Positions 17,785 to 26,576 of a stretch of DNA of 64,000 nucleotides are shown here, in pieces. The notes below the pieces were generated by a model that had not been told where the DNA came from, searched no databases, and was given only the letters and a program-made list of their open reading frames with translations. How positions within the stretch are numbered: position 1 is the stretch's first letter; every line of letters begins with the position of its first letter. Source of the DNA: Leisingera sp. S132 (lineage in GTDB: Bacteria; Pseudomonadota; Alphaproteobacteria; Rhodobacterales; Rhodobacteraceae); NCBI RefSeq assembly GCF_025144465.1, contig NZ_CP083556.1, positions 1 through 64,000 of the forward strand, written 5' to 3'. Both the position numbers and the translations under genes were made by a program.

Positions 17785-18672
17785 TCAACCGGGCCCGAAA
17801 CAACCCGCCAGATGATCAATCAGCGCCCGGATCCGCACCGTCAGATGACGGCTGGCCGGATAGACGGCAAACAGCGCTGTTGGATAGGTTTCCTGTTTCT
17901 CGAAAAGCACTTGCAGCCTGCCATCGCGCAGAAACGGCAGTGCGGTGTAATGCGGGCAGCGGGCAATGCCGAGACCGCTCGCAGCCATATGCGCCACCGC
18001 CCGAGGCGAGTTGGCGCGGAAGCTGCCGCCGACGGTGACGGTCCGTTGCGCAGCACCCTTGCCAAAGACCCAGGCATCGGGCTGCGGCGAGGTCATCTGC
18101 AGCAGGCAGTTGTGAGTGGCCAGCGCCTCCGGCTCTGCCGGTTCGCCTTCTGCCGCCAGATAGTCAGGCGACGCCACCACTACCAGCCGCATACTGCACA
18201 GCTTGCGGGCCACCAGCGTCGAATCCCTCAAGGTGCCGAAACGGACCGCCAGATCCACCCCCTCCTCCAGCATCGGCAGATGCCGGTCGGACAGCACCAG
18301 CTCTACCTCCACCTTGGGGTGCGCCTGCTGGAACGGCTGCAGCGCCTCCACCAGTTCCCGGCTGCCGAACCCTGTGGGTGCGGTGATGCGGATCGGGCCC
18401 GCCAGTTCCTGCTGGCGCAGCTGCACTACGTCTTCCAGCTCGTCGAACTGATCCAAGAGCGGCAGGCAGCGCTCCAGATAGGCGCGGCCGGTATCGGTCA
18501 GCGTCACTTTGCGGGTGGTGCGGTTCAAGAGCTGCGCCCCCAGCTGCTCCTCCAGCCGGGCGACATATTTACTGGCCAGTTTGGTGCTGATCCCCAGCTG
18601 CCGGGCACCTGAGGTAAAGGAGCTTTGCGCCGCCACGGCGGCAAAGGCGCGCATGCAGTCCAGCTTGTCCAT
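17785..18672 (-). CDS. LysR-family transcriptional regulator
   Basis: 295-residue LysR regulator. N-terminal HTH MDKLDCMRAFAAVAAQSSF, then TSGARQLGISTKLASKYVARLE; the effector domain starts at PIRITAPTGFG and contains LVLSDRHLPMLEEGVDLAVR. It belongs to the DsdC/AaeR-like group often found divergent from stress or redox genes. Start at 18672 (MDKLDC) rather than the upstream codon at 18717. Divergent from the GST-like gene with a dyad between them. Confidence 0.9.
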   Translation of the reverse strand: MDKLDCMRAFAAVAAQSSFTSGARQLGISTKLASKYVARLEEQLGAQLLNRTTRKVTLTDTGRAYLERCLPLLDQFDELEDVVQLRQQELAGPIRITAPTGFGSRELVEALQPFQQAHPKVEVELVLSDRHLPMLEEGVDLAVRFGTLRDSTLVARKLCSMRLVVVASPDYLAAEGEPAEPEALATHNCLLQMTSPQPDAWVFGKGAAQRTVTVGGSFRANSPRAVAHMAASGLGIARCPHYTALPFLRDGRLQVLFEKQETYPTALFAVYPASRHLTVRIRALIDHLAGCFGPG

Positions 18673-18715
18673 CCCAGGGCCTCCGGCATCAGTTATGAAC
18701 GAAATGTACATAAGC

Positions 18716-18732
18716 ATTCCATGAATTGGAAT
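18716..18732. promoter_or_regulatory. Dyad ATTCCA-N5-TGGAAT, candidate LysR operator
   Basis: Perfect inverted repeat between the divergent lysR and GST-like genes; it contains a T-N11-A core (T18718 to A18730) as LysR boxes do. It is 44 bases upstream of the lysR ATG and 82 bases upstream of the GST-like ATG, where an autoregulatory and activating site would be expected. Confidence 0.5.
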
Positions 18733-18813
18733 ATTATCGCCATGTACGGCAGAGTGTATCTACCGGGTGTCTTTAGAAACCAGCGGCCCCTGCCGCAGCA
18801 AAGGACCCCAGAC

Positions 18814-19434
18814 ATGGCACATCAGATCCGCATCCACAGCTTCCCCCTCTCCGGCCACGCCCACAGGGTAGAGCTGTTCGCCAGCCTCACCGGCATCGCC
18901 CATGAGGTGGTGAACGTCGACCTCGCCAGCGGCGAGCACAAACAGCCGCCCTTCCTGGCGCTGAACCCCGCAGGCCAGGTGCCGGTGATCGAGGACGGCG
19001 AAGCAGTGATCAGCGATTCCAATGCCATCCTGGTTTACCTGGCCCGCAAATACGCGCCATCCTGGCTGCCCTCCGATCCGGTTCTTGAGGCCGAGGTGCA
19101 GAAGTTTCTGACTCTGGCTGCGGGCGAGCTTGCCTTTGGTCCGGCGGCAGCGCGGCTGATCACCGTGTTCAACGCGCCGCTGAACGCCGAGTTCTGCGCC
19201 ACAGTCGCGGCCCGCGTGCTGGGCAAGATCGACGCCCATATGGAGGGCCGCCGCTTCCTGGTCGGCGAAGCCCCCACCATCGCCGATGTGGCCGTCTACT
19301 CCTATGTCGCCCATGCACCAGAGGGCGGCATCTCGCTGGAGCCCTACCCCAATGTCCGCGCCCTGCTGGCAAACATTGAAGCCTTGAAAGGCTTCAAGCC
19401 GATGCCCGCCACCAAGGCCGGCCTTGCAGCCTGA
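18814..19434 (+). CDS. Glutathione S-transferase family protein
   Basis: 206-residue GST-fold protein. The thioredoxin-like N-terminal domain (IRIHSFPLSGHAHRVELFAS) has a serine in the active-site region, and NPAGQVPVIEDGEAVISDSNAI is the glutathione-binding cis-proline and SNAIL-like motif. The C-terminal helical domain contains TIADVAVYSYVAHAPEGG. ATG at 18814 has AAGGA upstream; the open frame extends further upstream without family sequence. Followed after 59 bases by a flavin-nucleotide-binding protein gene. Role probably detoxification; substrate unknown. Confidence 0.9.
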   Translation: MAHQIRIHSFPLSGHAHRVELFASLTGIAHEVVNVDLASGEHKQPPFLALNPAGQVPVIEDGEAVISDSNAILVYLARKYAPSWLPSDPVLEAEVQKFLTLAAGELAFGPAAARLITVFNAPLNAEFCATVAARVLGKIDAHMEGRRFLVGEAPTIADVAVYSYVAHAPEGGISLEPYPNVRALLANIEALKGFKPMPATKAGLAA

Positions 19435-19493
19435 CCCCGCTGGCGGCGGTCAATCGGGCCGCCGCCGCATCGCTTCAGCTACAGGAGGTTCCC

Positions 19494-20453
19494 ATGCCCC
19501 ATGATGCAGACAGCCCCTCACCCTTCCACGCTGGCGAACAGGAAATGCAGCGCCGCGCGGGCAAGCGCGACATGGCAGAGACTCTGGGCCGCCGGATGAT
19601 CCGCCCCTTCATGCCTGAAGAGCACCGGGAGCTCTTTGCCCAGCTGCCGTTCCTGGCGGCCGGTGCCGTGGACGCGGACGGCTGGCCCTGGGCCAGCCTG
19701 CTCAGCGGTCCGCCCGGATTTGCTGTCTCGCCCGACCCGGAGCACCTGCAGATAGCGCTGAACAGAACGGCCGGGGATCCGGTCCATGCCGCCATCCGCG
19801 TGGGCGCACCGCTGGGGCTGCTGGGGATTGAGCTGCACAGCCGCCGCCGCAACCGGCTGAACGGGCGCGTGATTTCAGCAAGCCCGGCTAGCTTCACCCT
19901 GCAGGTGGACCAGTCCTTTGGCAATTGCCCGCAGTATATCCAGGAGCGCGATCTGATCCCCGCCGATGACAAGCCCCCTGCCACTCTGCAGGGCTTTACA
20001 ACCCTGCCGCCGGAGCAAAGCGCGCGGATCGCACAGGCCGATACGTTCTTTGTTGCCAGCCACATCCCCGCCGCAGATGACCCGGAACGCGAAGGCGTCG
20101 ATGTCTCCCACCGCGGCGGGCGGCCCGGTTTTGTCCAAGTGACGGCAAATACCCTCACAGTCCCGGATTTCCGGGGCAACAACCATTTCAACACGCTTGG
20201 GAATTTCCTGCTGAACCCGCGCGCGGGCCTGGCCTTCCCGGACTTCGAGACCGGCAGCCTTTTGCTGCTGACCGGCACGGTGGAGCTGCTGGAGGAAGGC
20301 CACCCGGATCTGGCAGGCTTTGACGACGCGCAGCGCGGCTGGCGCTTCACCTTGCACAAGTGCCTGTGGCTGGAATCCGCCCTGCCCTGGCGGACCGGCC
20401 CCGGCAGGTTTGCCGCGCAGACCATACGCACGGGCACCTGGGCAGAGGCCTAA
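19494..20453 (+). CDS. Pyridoxamine 5'-phosphate oxidase-family FMN-binding protein
   Basis: 319-residue protein with a split-barrel FMN-binding domain at about residues 35-170 (LPFLAAGAVDADGWPWASLL) and a second related half containing RPGFVQVTANTLTVPDFRGN, as in the FNBD/COG3576 proteins annotated as PNPOx-related. The N-terminal SPFHAGEQEMQRRAG segment is characteristic of this subgroup. An AGGAGG ribosome-binding site precedes the ATG. Co-oriented with the GST-like gene, so a shared LysR-controlled transcript is likely. Enzymatic role not established. Confidence 0.85.
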   Translation: MPHDADSPSPFHAGEQEMQRRAGKRDMAETLGRRMIRPFMPEEHRELFAQLPFLAAGAVDADGWPWASLLSGPPGFAVSPDPEHLQIALNRTAGDPVHAAIRVGAPLGLLGIELHSRRRNRLNGRVISASPASFTLQVDQSFGNCPQYIQERDLIPADDKPPATLQGFTTLPPEQSARIAQADTFFVASHIPAADDPEREGVDVSHRGGRPGFVQVTANTLTVPDFRGNNHFNTLGNFLLNPRAGLAFPDFETGSLLLLTGTVELLEEGHPDLAGFDDAQRGWRFTLHKCLWLESALPWRTGPGRFAAQTIRTGTWAEA

Positions 20454-20512
20454 CCCGCACCCGTTGCGCCCGGCCCGTAGCACAGCCGGCAGAAGGCTCC
20501 CGTCAGATTTTT

Positions 20513-20530
20513 CTGGACAAGACTGTCCAG
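20513..20530. promoter_or_regulatory. Dyad operator 1 (TGGACA-N4-TGTCCA), candidate TetR site
   Basis: CTGGACA AGAC TGTCCAG is a perfect 7-bp inverted repeat upstream of the dehydrogenase/P450/MttB/TetR operon. A second site with the same half-site lies 31 bp away centre to centre, about three helical turns. The regulator encoded at the end of the operon is the obvious candidate to bind it. Confidence 0.6.
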
Positions 20531-20544
20531 GATCGCCGATCAAT

Positions 20545-20560
20545 TAGACATATGTGTCCA
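20545..20560. promoter_or_regulatory. Dyad operator 2 (TAGACA-N4-TGTCCA), candidate TetR site
   Basis: Second copy of the operator pattern, one mismatch from perfect symmetry, 58 bases upstream of the first ATG of the operon. Same half-site and same 4-base spacer as operator 1. Confidence 0.6.
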
Positions 20561-20618
20561 ATGTGAGGATTCGGGGGGGTTCCCGAACCTCCTGCGGCGG
20601 CAGACAGGGAGAAGGGCC

Positions 20619-23024
20619 ATGAAGTCGCACTATCGTGCTGTTGTCATCGGGGGCGGCGTTGTCGGCGCCTCTGTCCTCTACCACCTGGCAAAATTCGGCT
20701 GGCGTGATGTCTGCCTGATCGAACGCTCGGTGCTGACGGCCGGGTCCAGCTGGCACGCAGCAGGCGGCTTCCACGCATTGAACGCCGACCCCAACATCGC
20801 CAGCTTGCAAGCCTATACCATCGACCTCCTGTCAGAGATCGAGCAGGAATCGGGCCAGTCTGTCGGCATGCATATGACCGGCGGCATGACGCTGGCGGGC
20901 ACCCCGGACCGCTGGGAATGGCTGCAATCGGCCTTCCGCACCTTCCAGTCGATCGGCATCGACGACTGCCGCCTGATCACACCGCAGGAAGCGGGCGAGC
21001 TTTGCCCGATCATGTCCACCGAGGGCATTCTCGGCGGCATGTGGGCCGACCGCGAGGGCTATGTCGACACCACCGGCACCGTGCACGCCTATGCCGGGGC
21101 TGCCAGGAAACGCGGCGCCGAGGTGATTGAGCACAACAGGGTGCTCGAACTGCACCAGGTGGAGGGCGGATGGCAGGTCGTGACCGAGAAGGGCACCATC
21201 CACGCCGAACATGTGGTCAATGCCGCAGGCCTCTGGGCCAAGCAGGTGGGCCGCATGGCAGGCGTGGAACTGCCGGTCTCACCGCTCAACCATCACTATC
21301 TGATTTCCGACACCATCCCCGAATTGGAGAAACTCGATTTCGAAGTGCCGATGACCGTCGACCTCGAAGGCTTCACCTATATGCGCCAGGACCAGAAGGG
21401 CATTCTGCTGGGCATCTACGAGATCGACCACCAGCACTGGATGATGGACGGCGCGCCCTGGGAATACGGGTTCGAGCTGCAGCAGGAAGATCCCGACCGG
21501 ATTGAGCGCGAACTGACGCTGGGCCTCGAACGCTACCCGGCCCTGCAAACCACCGGTGTCAAGACTTGGGTCAACGGCGCCTTCACCTTTGCCCCCGACG
21601 GCAACCCGCTGGTCGGCCCGGTGCGCGGCAAGCCCGGCTACTGGTGCGCCTGCGGTGTGATGGCCGGTTTCCTGCAGGGCGGCGGCGTCGGCAAATCTCT
21701 GGCCGAATGGATGATCCACGGCGAGCCCGAGGCGGATGTTTTCGGAATGGATGTGGCGCGTTTCGGCGACTACGCCCAGAACAAGCGGTTCATCAAGGAA
21801 ACCACTGGCCAGTTCTACACCCGCCGCTTCGTCATGACCTACCCGAACGAGCAGCTGCCCGCAGGCCGCCCGCTGAAGAAGGCCCCCGCCTATGACGGCA
21901 TGACAGCCGCAGGCTGCCGCTGGGGCGCCAGCTACGGGCTGGAGATCCCGCTCTACTTTGCTCCGTCGGAAGACTTCACCGAAACCCCGACCCTGAAGCG
22001 CTCCAACGCCTTTGGCATCGTCGCAGAAGAATGCAAAGCGGTGCGCGAGGCCGTGGGGCTTCTGGATATTTCTGCCTTCTCCCGGTTTGAGGTCTCAGGC
22101 GCCGGGGCTGAGGCCTGGCTCGACCGCATCCTGGCGTCGAAACTGCCGAAACCGGGCCGCGCCAAACTGGCGCCGATGCTGTCGCCCGAAGGCCGTCTCA
22201 AGGGCGACCTCACCGTCTTTAACTGAGGCGACGGCACCTGGTGGATCATGGGCAGCTACTATCTGCGCGAATGGCACATGCGCTGGTTCCAGGACCACAT
22301 GGACGAGGATGTCGGGGTGCGCGACGTGAGTGATGCCGTCACCGGCTTCAGCCTCTCCGGCCCGAACAGCCGCAAGGTCCTGGAAAAGCTGACGGACGGC
22401 CCCATCACGGACCTGCCCTTCATGGGCTGCGGAACCTTCGACATCGGCATGCTGCGCCTCAAGGTGGGCCGCCTCTCGGTCGCGGGTGAGCTGGGCTATG
22501 AACTCCACTGCTCCGCCGCCGAGCACATCACCCTGCGCGAAACCCTGCTGGAGGCCGGCGCAGACCTTGGCATCCGCGAAATCGGCTTCAACGCACTCCT
22601 CAGCCTGCGGCTGGAAAAGAGCTTCGGCATCTGGAGCGCCGAATTCACCCAAGGCTACACCGCGGCACAAACCGGCATGGACCGCTGGATCGACTGGGAC
22701 AAGGATTTCACCGGCCGCGGCGCCGCGCTCAAGGAACGCGATGCGGGCGGCCCGGCGCAGGTTGTTGTGACCTTGGAAGTGGACGCCACGGATGCAGATG
22801 CCAGCGGCTATGAGCCGGTCTGGCAGGGCGAAACCCGCGTCGGCTTTGTCACTTCCGGCGGCTACGGCCACACCACGGGCAAGTCGCTCGCCATGGCAAT
22901 GGTGAACCGCGACGCAGCTGCAGAAGGCACGGAACTGACGGTTCACATTGTCGGGCAGGCGCGTGCCGCACGGGTGATCGCACCGTCCCCGTATGACCCT
23001 GCCGGCACAGCGATGAGAGACTGA
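20619..23024 (+). pseudogene. FAD-dependent oxidoreductase / GcvT-domain protein (DMGDH/sarcosine dehydrogenase-like), interrupted by an in-frame TGA
   Basis: One frame of 802 codons, the normal length for dimethylglycine/sarcosine dehydrogenase-type proteins, split by TGA at codon 536. The N-terminal half is a DAO FAD domain (VVIGGGVVGASVLYHLAKFG, SSWHAAGGFHALNADPNIA). The C-terminal half is the GcvT (tetrahydrofolate-binding aminomethyltransferase) domain, whose N-terminal part is before the stop (GLLDISAFSRFEV) and the rest after it (MGSYYLREWHMRWF; GELGYELHCSA; GFNALLSLRLEKSFG). Reading frame and family similarity continue without a shift. A single base change (TGG to TGA) would explain it. 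Expected reaction: oxidative N-demethylation of a methylated amine with folate capture. First gene of the operon, 4 bases before the P450 gene. A sequencing error is possible; otherwise the protein is truncated or read through. Confidence 0.8.
22224..22226 (+). other. In-frame TGA stop inside the GcvT domain
   Basis: Sequence context AAC TGA GGC GAC GGC ACC TGG. The frame is the same before and after, and the next in-frame ATG is at 22248. No obvious selenocysteine insertion hairpin directly follows. Confidence 0.9.
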
Positions 23025-23028
23025 TCCG

Positions 23029-24258
23029 GTGTCACTGCTGCATAAGTTCAATGCCCTCACCAGCCCGGAGTTCAGGGAAAACCCATATCCGGTGCTGGCC
23101 CATATGCGAGAGGATCACCCGGTCTTACACTTGTCGCCCGGACTCACTGAAAGCTGGCATGTGTTCCGCTATGACGACGTGCGCAAGGTGCTGCTTTCGC
23201 CAGAGGTCTTTTCTTCAGACCGCAGCCTGCAGGACGGCGGCGCGCTGGCAGAGGCCAACCTCAGTTTCCTGTTCAACAACATGATCTCTGCCGGCGGGGA
23301 CAAGCACCGCCGCCTGCGGATGATCGCCAACAGGGTCTTCATGGCCAAGACCATCGAAGCCCTGCGCCCGGCGGTGCAAAAGGTGGTGGATCAGCGCATG
23401 GACATTGCGCTTCAGGCCGGTGAATTCGATCTGGTCGAGGATTTTGCGGCCCATGTGACCGTTGCCATGATCTGCGAGGTGCTGGGCCTGCCGCCGGAAG
23501 ACATGGAGCAGATCCGGCAATGGACTGCGGTTCTTGGTGATAACTCCGGCGCAGTCACCTGGCTGCCGGAGATGGACCCGGCTCTGGCCGAGCGCGGGCG
23601 CAGGGCGGGCGAAGAAATGACCGCCTACTTCCGCGATTTCCTGTCCCGCCCGGATTGGGACGGCGAGGCACTGTTTACCGCCTTCCGAAACGCTGGTCCC
23701 GAGGGCGAGCAGCTGACAGAGGCAGAACTGCTGTCGATGGCGATGCTGCTTCTGCTGGCAGGAAACGAGACCACAACCAACCTTATCACCAACTTCGTGC
23801 GGCTGCTGGATGCATTCCCCGAGCAGGCCGCCCGGCTGCGTGCAGATCCCGGCCTGACCGATGGCGCGGTAGAGGAATGCCTGCGGATGCGCAATTCGAT
23901 CCGCAACATCGACCGCTTTGCGCTTCAGGATGTGGAAATGCACGGCGTCACCATCCCCAAGGGTGGCCGCGTCGTGGTCTGGCTGACGGCTGCGAACCGC
24001 GACCCGTCAGTTTTCGAAGAACCGGATGCCTTCCGCCCGGACCGCAGCCCCAACCGCCACCTCGCCTTTGGCCAGGGCGCCCATATGTGCCTGGGTGCTG
24101 CGCTTGCGCGGATGGAAACCCAGGTGGCCGCCCGCGCCATTCTCGCCCGCACCAGCCGCGTAGAACTGACCGCCCCGCCGCAGTTCGGCGCGAACGCCAA
24201 TTTTGACAACGTGACGCGCCAGATGGTGCGCCTTCATCCTCAGGAAGAACACTCATGA
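23029..24258 (+). CDS. Cytochrome P450
   Basis: 409-residue soluble bacterial P450. The oxygen-binding I-helix is AGNETTTNLITNFVR, ExxR of the K-helix appears in EECLRMR, and the haem-binding loop is FGQGAHMCLGAALARME with Cys354 as the axial ligand. Starts with GTG at 23029, four bases after the previous stop; ends overlapping the MttB-family gene (ATGA). No ferredoxin or ferredoxin reductase gene is adjacent, so electrons must come from elsewhere. Context with a demethylating dehydrogenase and an MttB protein suggests oxidation or N-dealkylation of a quaternary or methylated amine (inference). Confidence 0.93.
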   Translation: MSLLHKFNALTSPEFRENPYPVLAHMREDHPVLHLSPGLTESWHVFRYDDVRKVLLSPEVFSSDRSLQDGGALAEANLSFLFNNMISAGGDKHRRLRMIANRVFMAKTIEALRPAVQKVVDQRMDIALQAGEFDLVEDFAAHVTVAMICEVLGLPPEDMEQIRQWTAVLGDNSGAVTWLPEMDPALAERGRRAGEEMTAYFRDFLSRPDWDGEALFTAFRNAGPEGEQLTEAELLSMAMLLLLAGNETTTNLITNFVRLLDAFPEQAARLRADPGLTDGAVEECLRMRNSIRNIDRFALQDVEMHGVTIPKGGRVVVWLTAANRDPSVFEEPDAFRPDRSPNRHLAFGQGAHMCLGAALARMETQVAARAILARTSRVELTAPPQFGANANFDNVTRQMVRLHPQEEHS

Positions 24259-25796
24259 GACCGGATCGCTCAGAACGGCGGCGCGGCCGTAAGGCTGCAG
24301 CGGAGGCTGCGCCCAAGCGCAACCCAAACTACCGCCAGCTGAAAAACCCCTTTCCGCTGATGGAGGTCTTCCCGGCGCATCAGATCGCGGACATGCATGA
24401 CACCGCGCTGAAGATGCTCGAGGAACTGGGCATGAAGGTGCTGCTGCCGGAGGCCCGCCGTCTCTACGCCAAAGGCGGCGCCCGTGTCGATGAAGACAGC
24501 GAAATGGTCTATATCGGCCGCGACATGGTGGAGGCGGCGCTGGCCACCGCGCCCCGCTCGATCACCTGCCGGGCGGGCACCCGTGAGCGCGATATCACGC
24601 TGGAACTGGGCAGCCTGGTGTTTCAGGCAGGCGCTGGCGCGCCCAATGCCACCGATCTTGAACGCGGCCGCCGCCCAGGTTCTGCCCGGGACTATCTGGA
24701 ATATCTGCAGCTCACCCATCACTTCGATGTCTTCCACATGATTTCTCCCCAAGTGGAGCCGCAGGACGTCCCCATCCATCTGCGCCACTACTTCACCACC
24801 GAGGCGCAGATGACCCGGACCGACAAGTTCCCCTTCATCTTCTCGCGCGGGACACCGCAGGTGATGGACTGTTTCGAGATGATCCGTGATTTCCGCGGGG
24901 TGTCGGACGCGGAATTCCGGTCTGAGCCGCGCTGCTACACCATTATCAACACCAACAGCCCGCGCACGCTGGACATTCCGATGGCGCAGGGGCTGATCGA
25001 CTTTGCCCGCCACGGGCAGGTCTCGATCATCACGCCGTTCACTCTGATGGGGGCAATGGCGCCGATCACCGTCGCAGGCGCCATCACCCTCAGCCACGCG
25101 GAGGTGCTGGCCGCCCTCACTCTCACCCAGCTGACGAACCCCGGCGCGCCGGTGTGCTACGGCACCTTCACGTCCAACGTGGACATGAAGTCCGGCGCGC
25201 CTGCATTCGGCACACCCGCGCATTTTCAGGCGTCATTGGCCGCAGGCCAGCTGGCGCGCCACCTCGGCCTGCCCTGGCGCTCTGCCGCAGGGTCGGCATC
25301 CAACTGCAACGACGTGCAGGCGGCCAATGAAAACCAGATGGGCCTCTGGGGCTGCCTGATGGCCGGCGCCACCGTGATCATCCACGCGGCCGGCTGGCTG
25401 GAGGGCGGGCTGTCGGTTTCTTACGAGAAACTGATCACCGACGCCGAAGTGCTCAACATGATTGCCGAGCTTTGCGCAGGCGCCCAGGCCGGGTCAGATG
25501 AAATCGGCTATGCAACCGCCCTGACACAGGTGGAGCCGCAGGGGCATTTCTTTGCCGCCCCCCAGACCATGGACCGCTACAGCACCGAATTCTATGAGCC
25601 CGTGGTGCATGAGTATGCCAATTTCGGCACGTGGTCTGAGCGCGGTGCATTGGACGCCAGCCAGCGCGCAACCCGGGTCTGGCAGGAGATCCTCGCCCAT
25701 GATAACCGCCCGGCAACGGATGAAACCCGCGTTGAAGCGCTTAAAAGCTTCATCGCCAAACGCACCGCCGAAGGCGGCGCACCGCCGGAGAGCTGA
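24255..25796 (+). CDS. Trimethylamine methyltransferase (MttB) family protein, non-pyrrolysine
   Basis: 513-residue MttB-superfamily protein. Family segments include HDTALKMLEELGMKVLLPEA, FSRGTPQVMDCFEMIRDF, TPFTLMGAMAPITVAGAI and HAAGWLEGGLSVSYEKLITD. The frame is continuous without an in-frame TAG, so it belongs to the large non-Pyl branch that includes glycine betaine methyltransferase MtgB. Such enzymes move a methyl group from a quaternary amine to a corrinoid protein, but no corrinoid protein or its methyltransferase is encoded nearby. The N-terminal 35 residues are very basic (RPDRSERRRGRKAAAEAAPK). Downstream gene is tetR, 1 base after the stop. Confidence 0.88.
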   Translation: MRPDRSERRRGRKAAAEAAPKRNPNYRQLKNPFPLMEVFPAHQIADMHDTALKMLEELGMKVLLPEARRLYAKGGARVDEDSEMVYIGRDMVEAALATAPRSITCRAGTRERDITLELGSLVFQAGAGAPNATDLERGRRPGSARDYLEYLQLTHHFDVFHMISPQVEPQDVPIHLRHYFTTEAQMTRTDKFPFIFSRGTPQVMDCFEMIRDFRGVSDAEFRSEPRCYTIINTNSPRTLDIPMAQGLIDFARHGQVSIITPFTLMGAMAPITVAGAITLSHAEVLAALTLTQLTNPGAPVCYGTFTSNVDMKSGAPAFGTPAHFQASLAAGQLARHLGLPWRSAAGSASNCNDVQAANENQMGLWGCLMAGATVIIHAAGWLEGGLSVSYEKLITDAEVLNMIAELCAGAQAGSDEIGYATALTQVEPQGHFFAAPQTMDRYSTEFYEPVVHEYANFGTWSERGALDASQRATRVWQEILAHDNRPATDETRVEALKSFIAKRTAEGGAPPES

Positions 25797-25797
25797 C

Positions 25798-26469
25798 ATG
25801 GCCAGACGCGCCGCCCCGGTGCTGCACCGGGACAACCCCGACAAGGAACCCCTCAGCGGCCATGTGAAGGTCACGCCGGAGGACTGGCTGAACGTGGCCC
25901 GCGACCTGCTGGTCAGCGAAGGGGTGGCCGGGGTCAAAGTGCTGGCGATCGGCGAACGGCTCGGCGTTTCGCGCTCCAGCTTCTACTGGTACTTCAAAAG
26001 CCGCAAACACCTGCTGGAGGCGCTGCTGGACGACTGGGAGGCGCGCAACACCGCGCCCATCCTTGACCATTGCAACCTGCCCGCCGCCAATATCTCCTGG
26101 GCGGTCTGCAACTTCTTCCGCTGCTTTGTCGACCCGGACCTGTTTGATGCCAGCCTCGACTTCGCGGTCCGCGAATGGTCCCGCCGCGACGGCAAGGTGC
26201 GCAACCGGATCGACGCGGCAGATGCGCAGCGCCTTGCCGCGGTGACGGCGATGTATGAGCGCCACGGCTACTCCGCCTATGAGGCGGAGGCCCGCGCCCG
26301 GATCCTCTATTTCATGCAGTGCGGCTACCACGCGCTGGAAGTGCGCGAACCAATGCAAGCCCGCACCGCCCGGCTGGAGGGCTACCTGCTGGGTTTCACC
26401 GGGGTTGAACCGGACCCGGAGGCCGTGACCGCAGCCCGCATCTTTGCCGAGGGAAAGATGGCCCCCTGA
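25798..26469 (+). CDS. TetR/AcrR family transcriptional regulator
   Basis: 223-residue TetR-type repressor. HTH at about residues 28-72: WLNVARDLLVSEGVAGVKVL and IGERLGVSRSSFYWYFKSRK. The C-terminal ligand domain is helical (ILYFMQCGYHALEV). Last gene of the operon; its ATG starts 1 base after the MttB-family stop. The two TGGACA-N4-TGTCCA-type dyads at 20513 and 20545 are its likely operators, giving autoregulation. Upstream ORF extension inside mttB is rejected because it is not family sequence. Confidence 0.9.
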   Translation: MARRAAPVLHRDNPDKEPLSGHVKVTPEDWLNVARDLLVSEGVAGVKVLAIGERLGVSRSSFYWYFKSRKHLLEALLDDWEARNTAPILDHCNLPAANISWAVCNFFRCFVDPDLFDASLDFAVREWSRRDGKVRNRIDAADAQRLAAVTAMYERHGYSAYEAEARARILYFMQCGYHALEVREPMQARTARLEGYLLGFTGVEPDPEAVTAARIFAEGKMAP

Positions 26470-26492
26470 GGCGCTTGCGGCAGCGGCAGGAA

Positions 26493-26540
26493 CGAGGGGC
26501 CGGCCCCTCGCGCTCCCCGGAGTATTTCAGCAAAGGTGAA
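26493..26540 (+). repeat. Repeated intergenic palindrome with conserved tail, copy 2 of 3
   Basis: Stem CGAGGGGC / GCCCCTCG (26493-26500 and 26503-26510), then CGCTCCCCGGAGTATTTCAG and CAAAGGTGAA. 24 bases after the tetR stop, same orientation as that gene. Between tetR (+) and the convergent ureohydrolase gene (-), a position expected for a transcription terminator. Confidence 0.8.
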
Positions 26541-26576
26541 TACAATTCCTTTCTGCTGCCGCAGCTGGAGTTAAGC

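Noticed and set aside
22224-22226. Selenocysteine codon
   Set aside because: The family has no selenoprotein members I know of, the residue position fits Trp, and no convincing SECIS-like hairpin follows the TGA.
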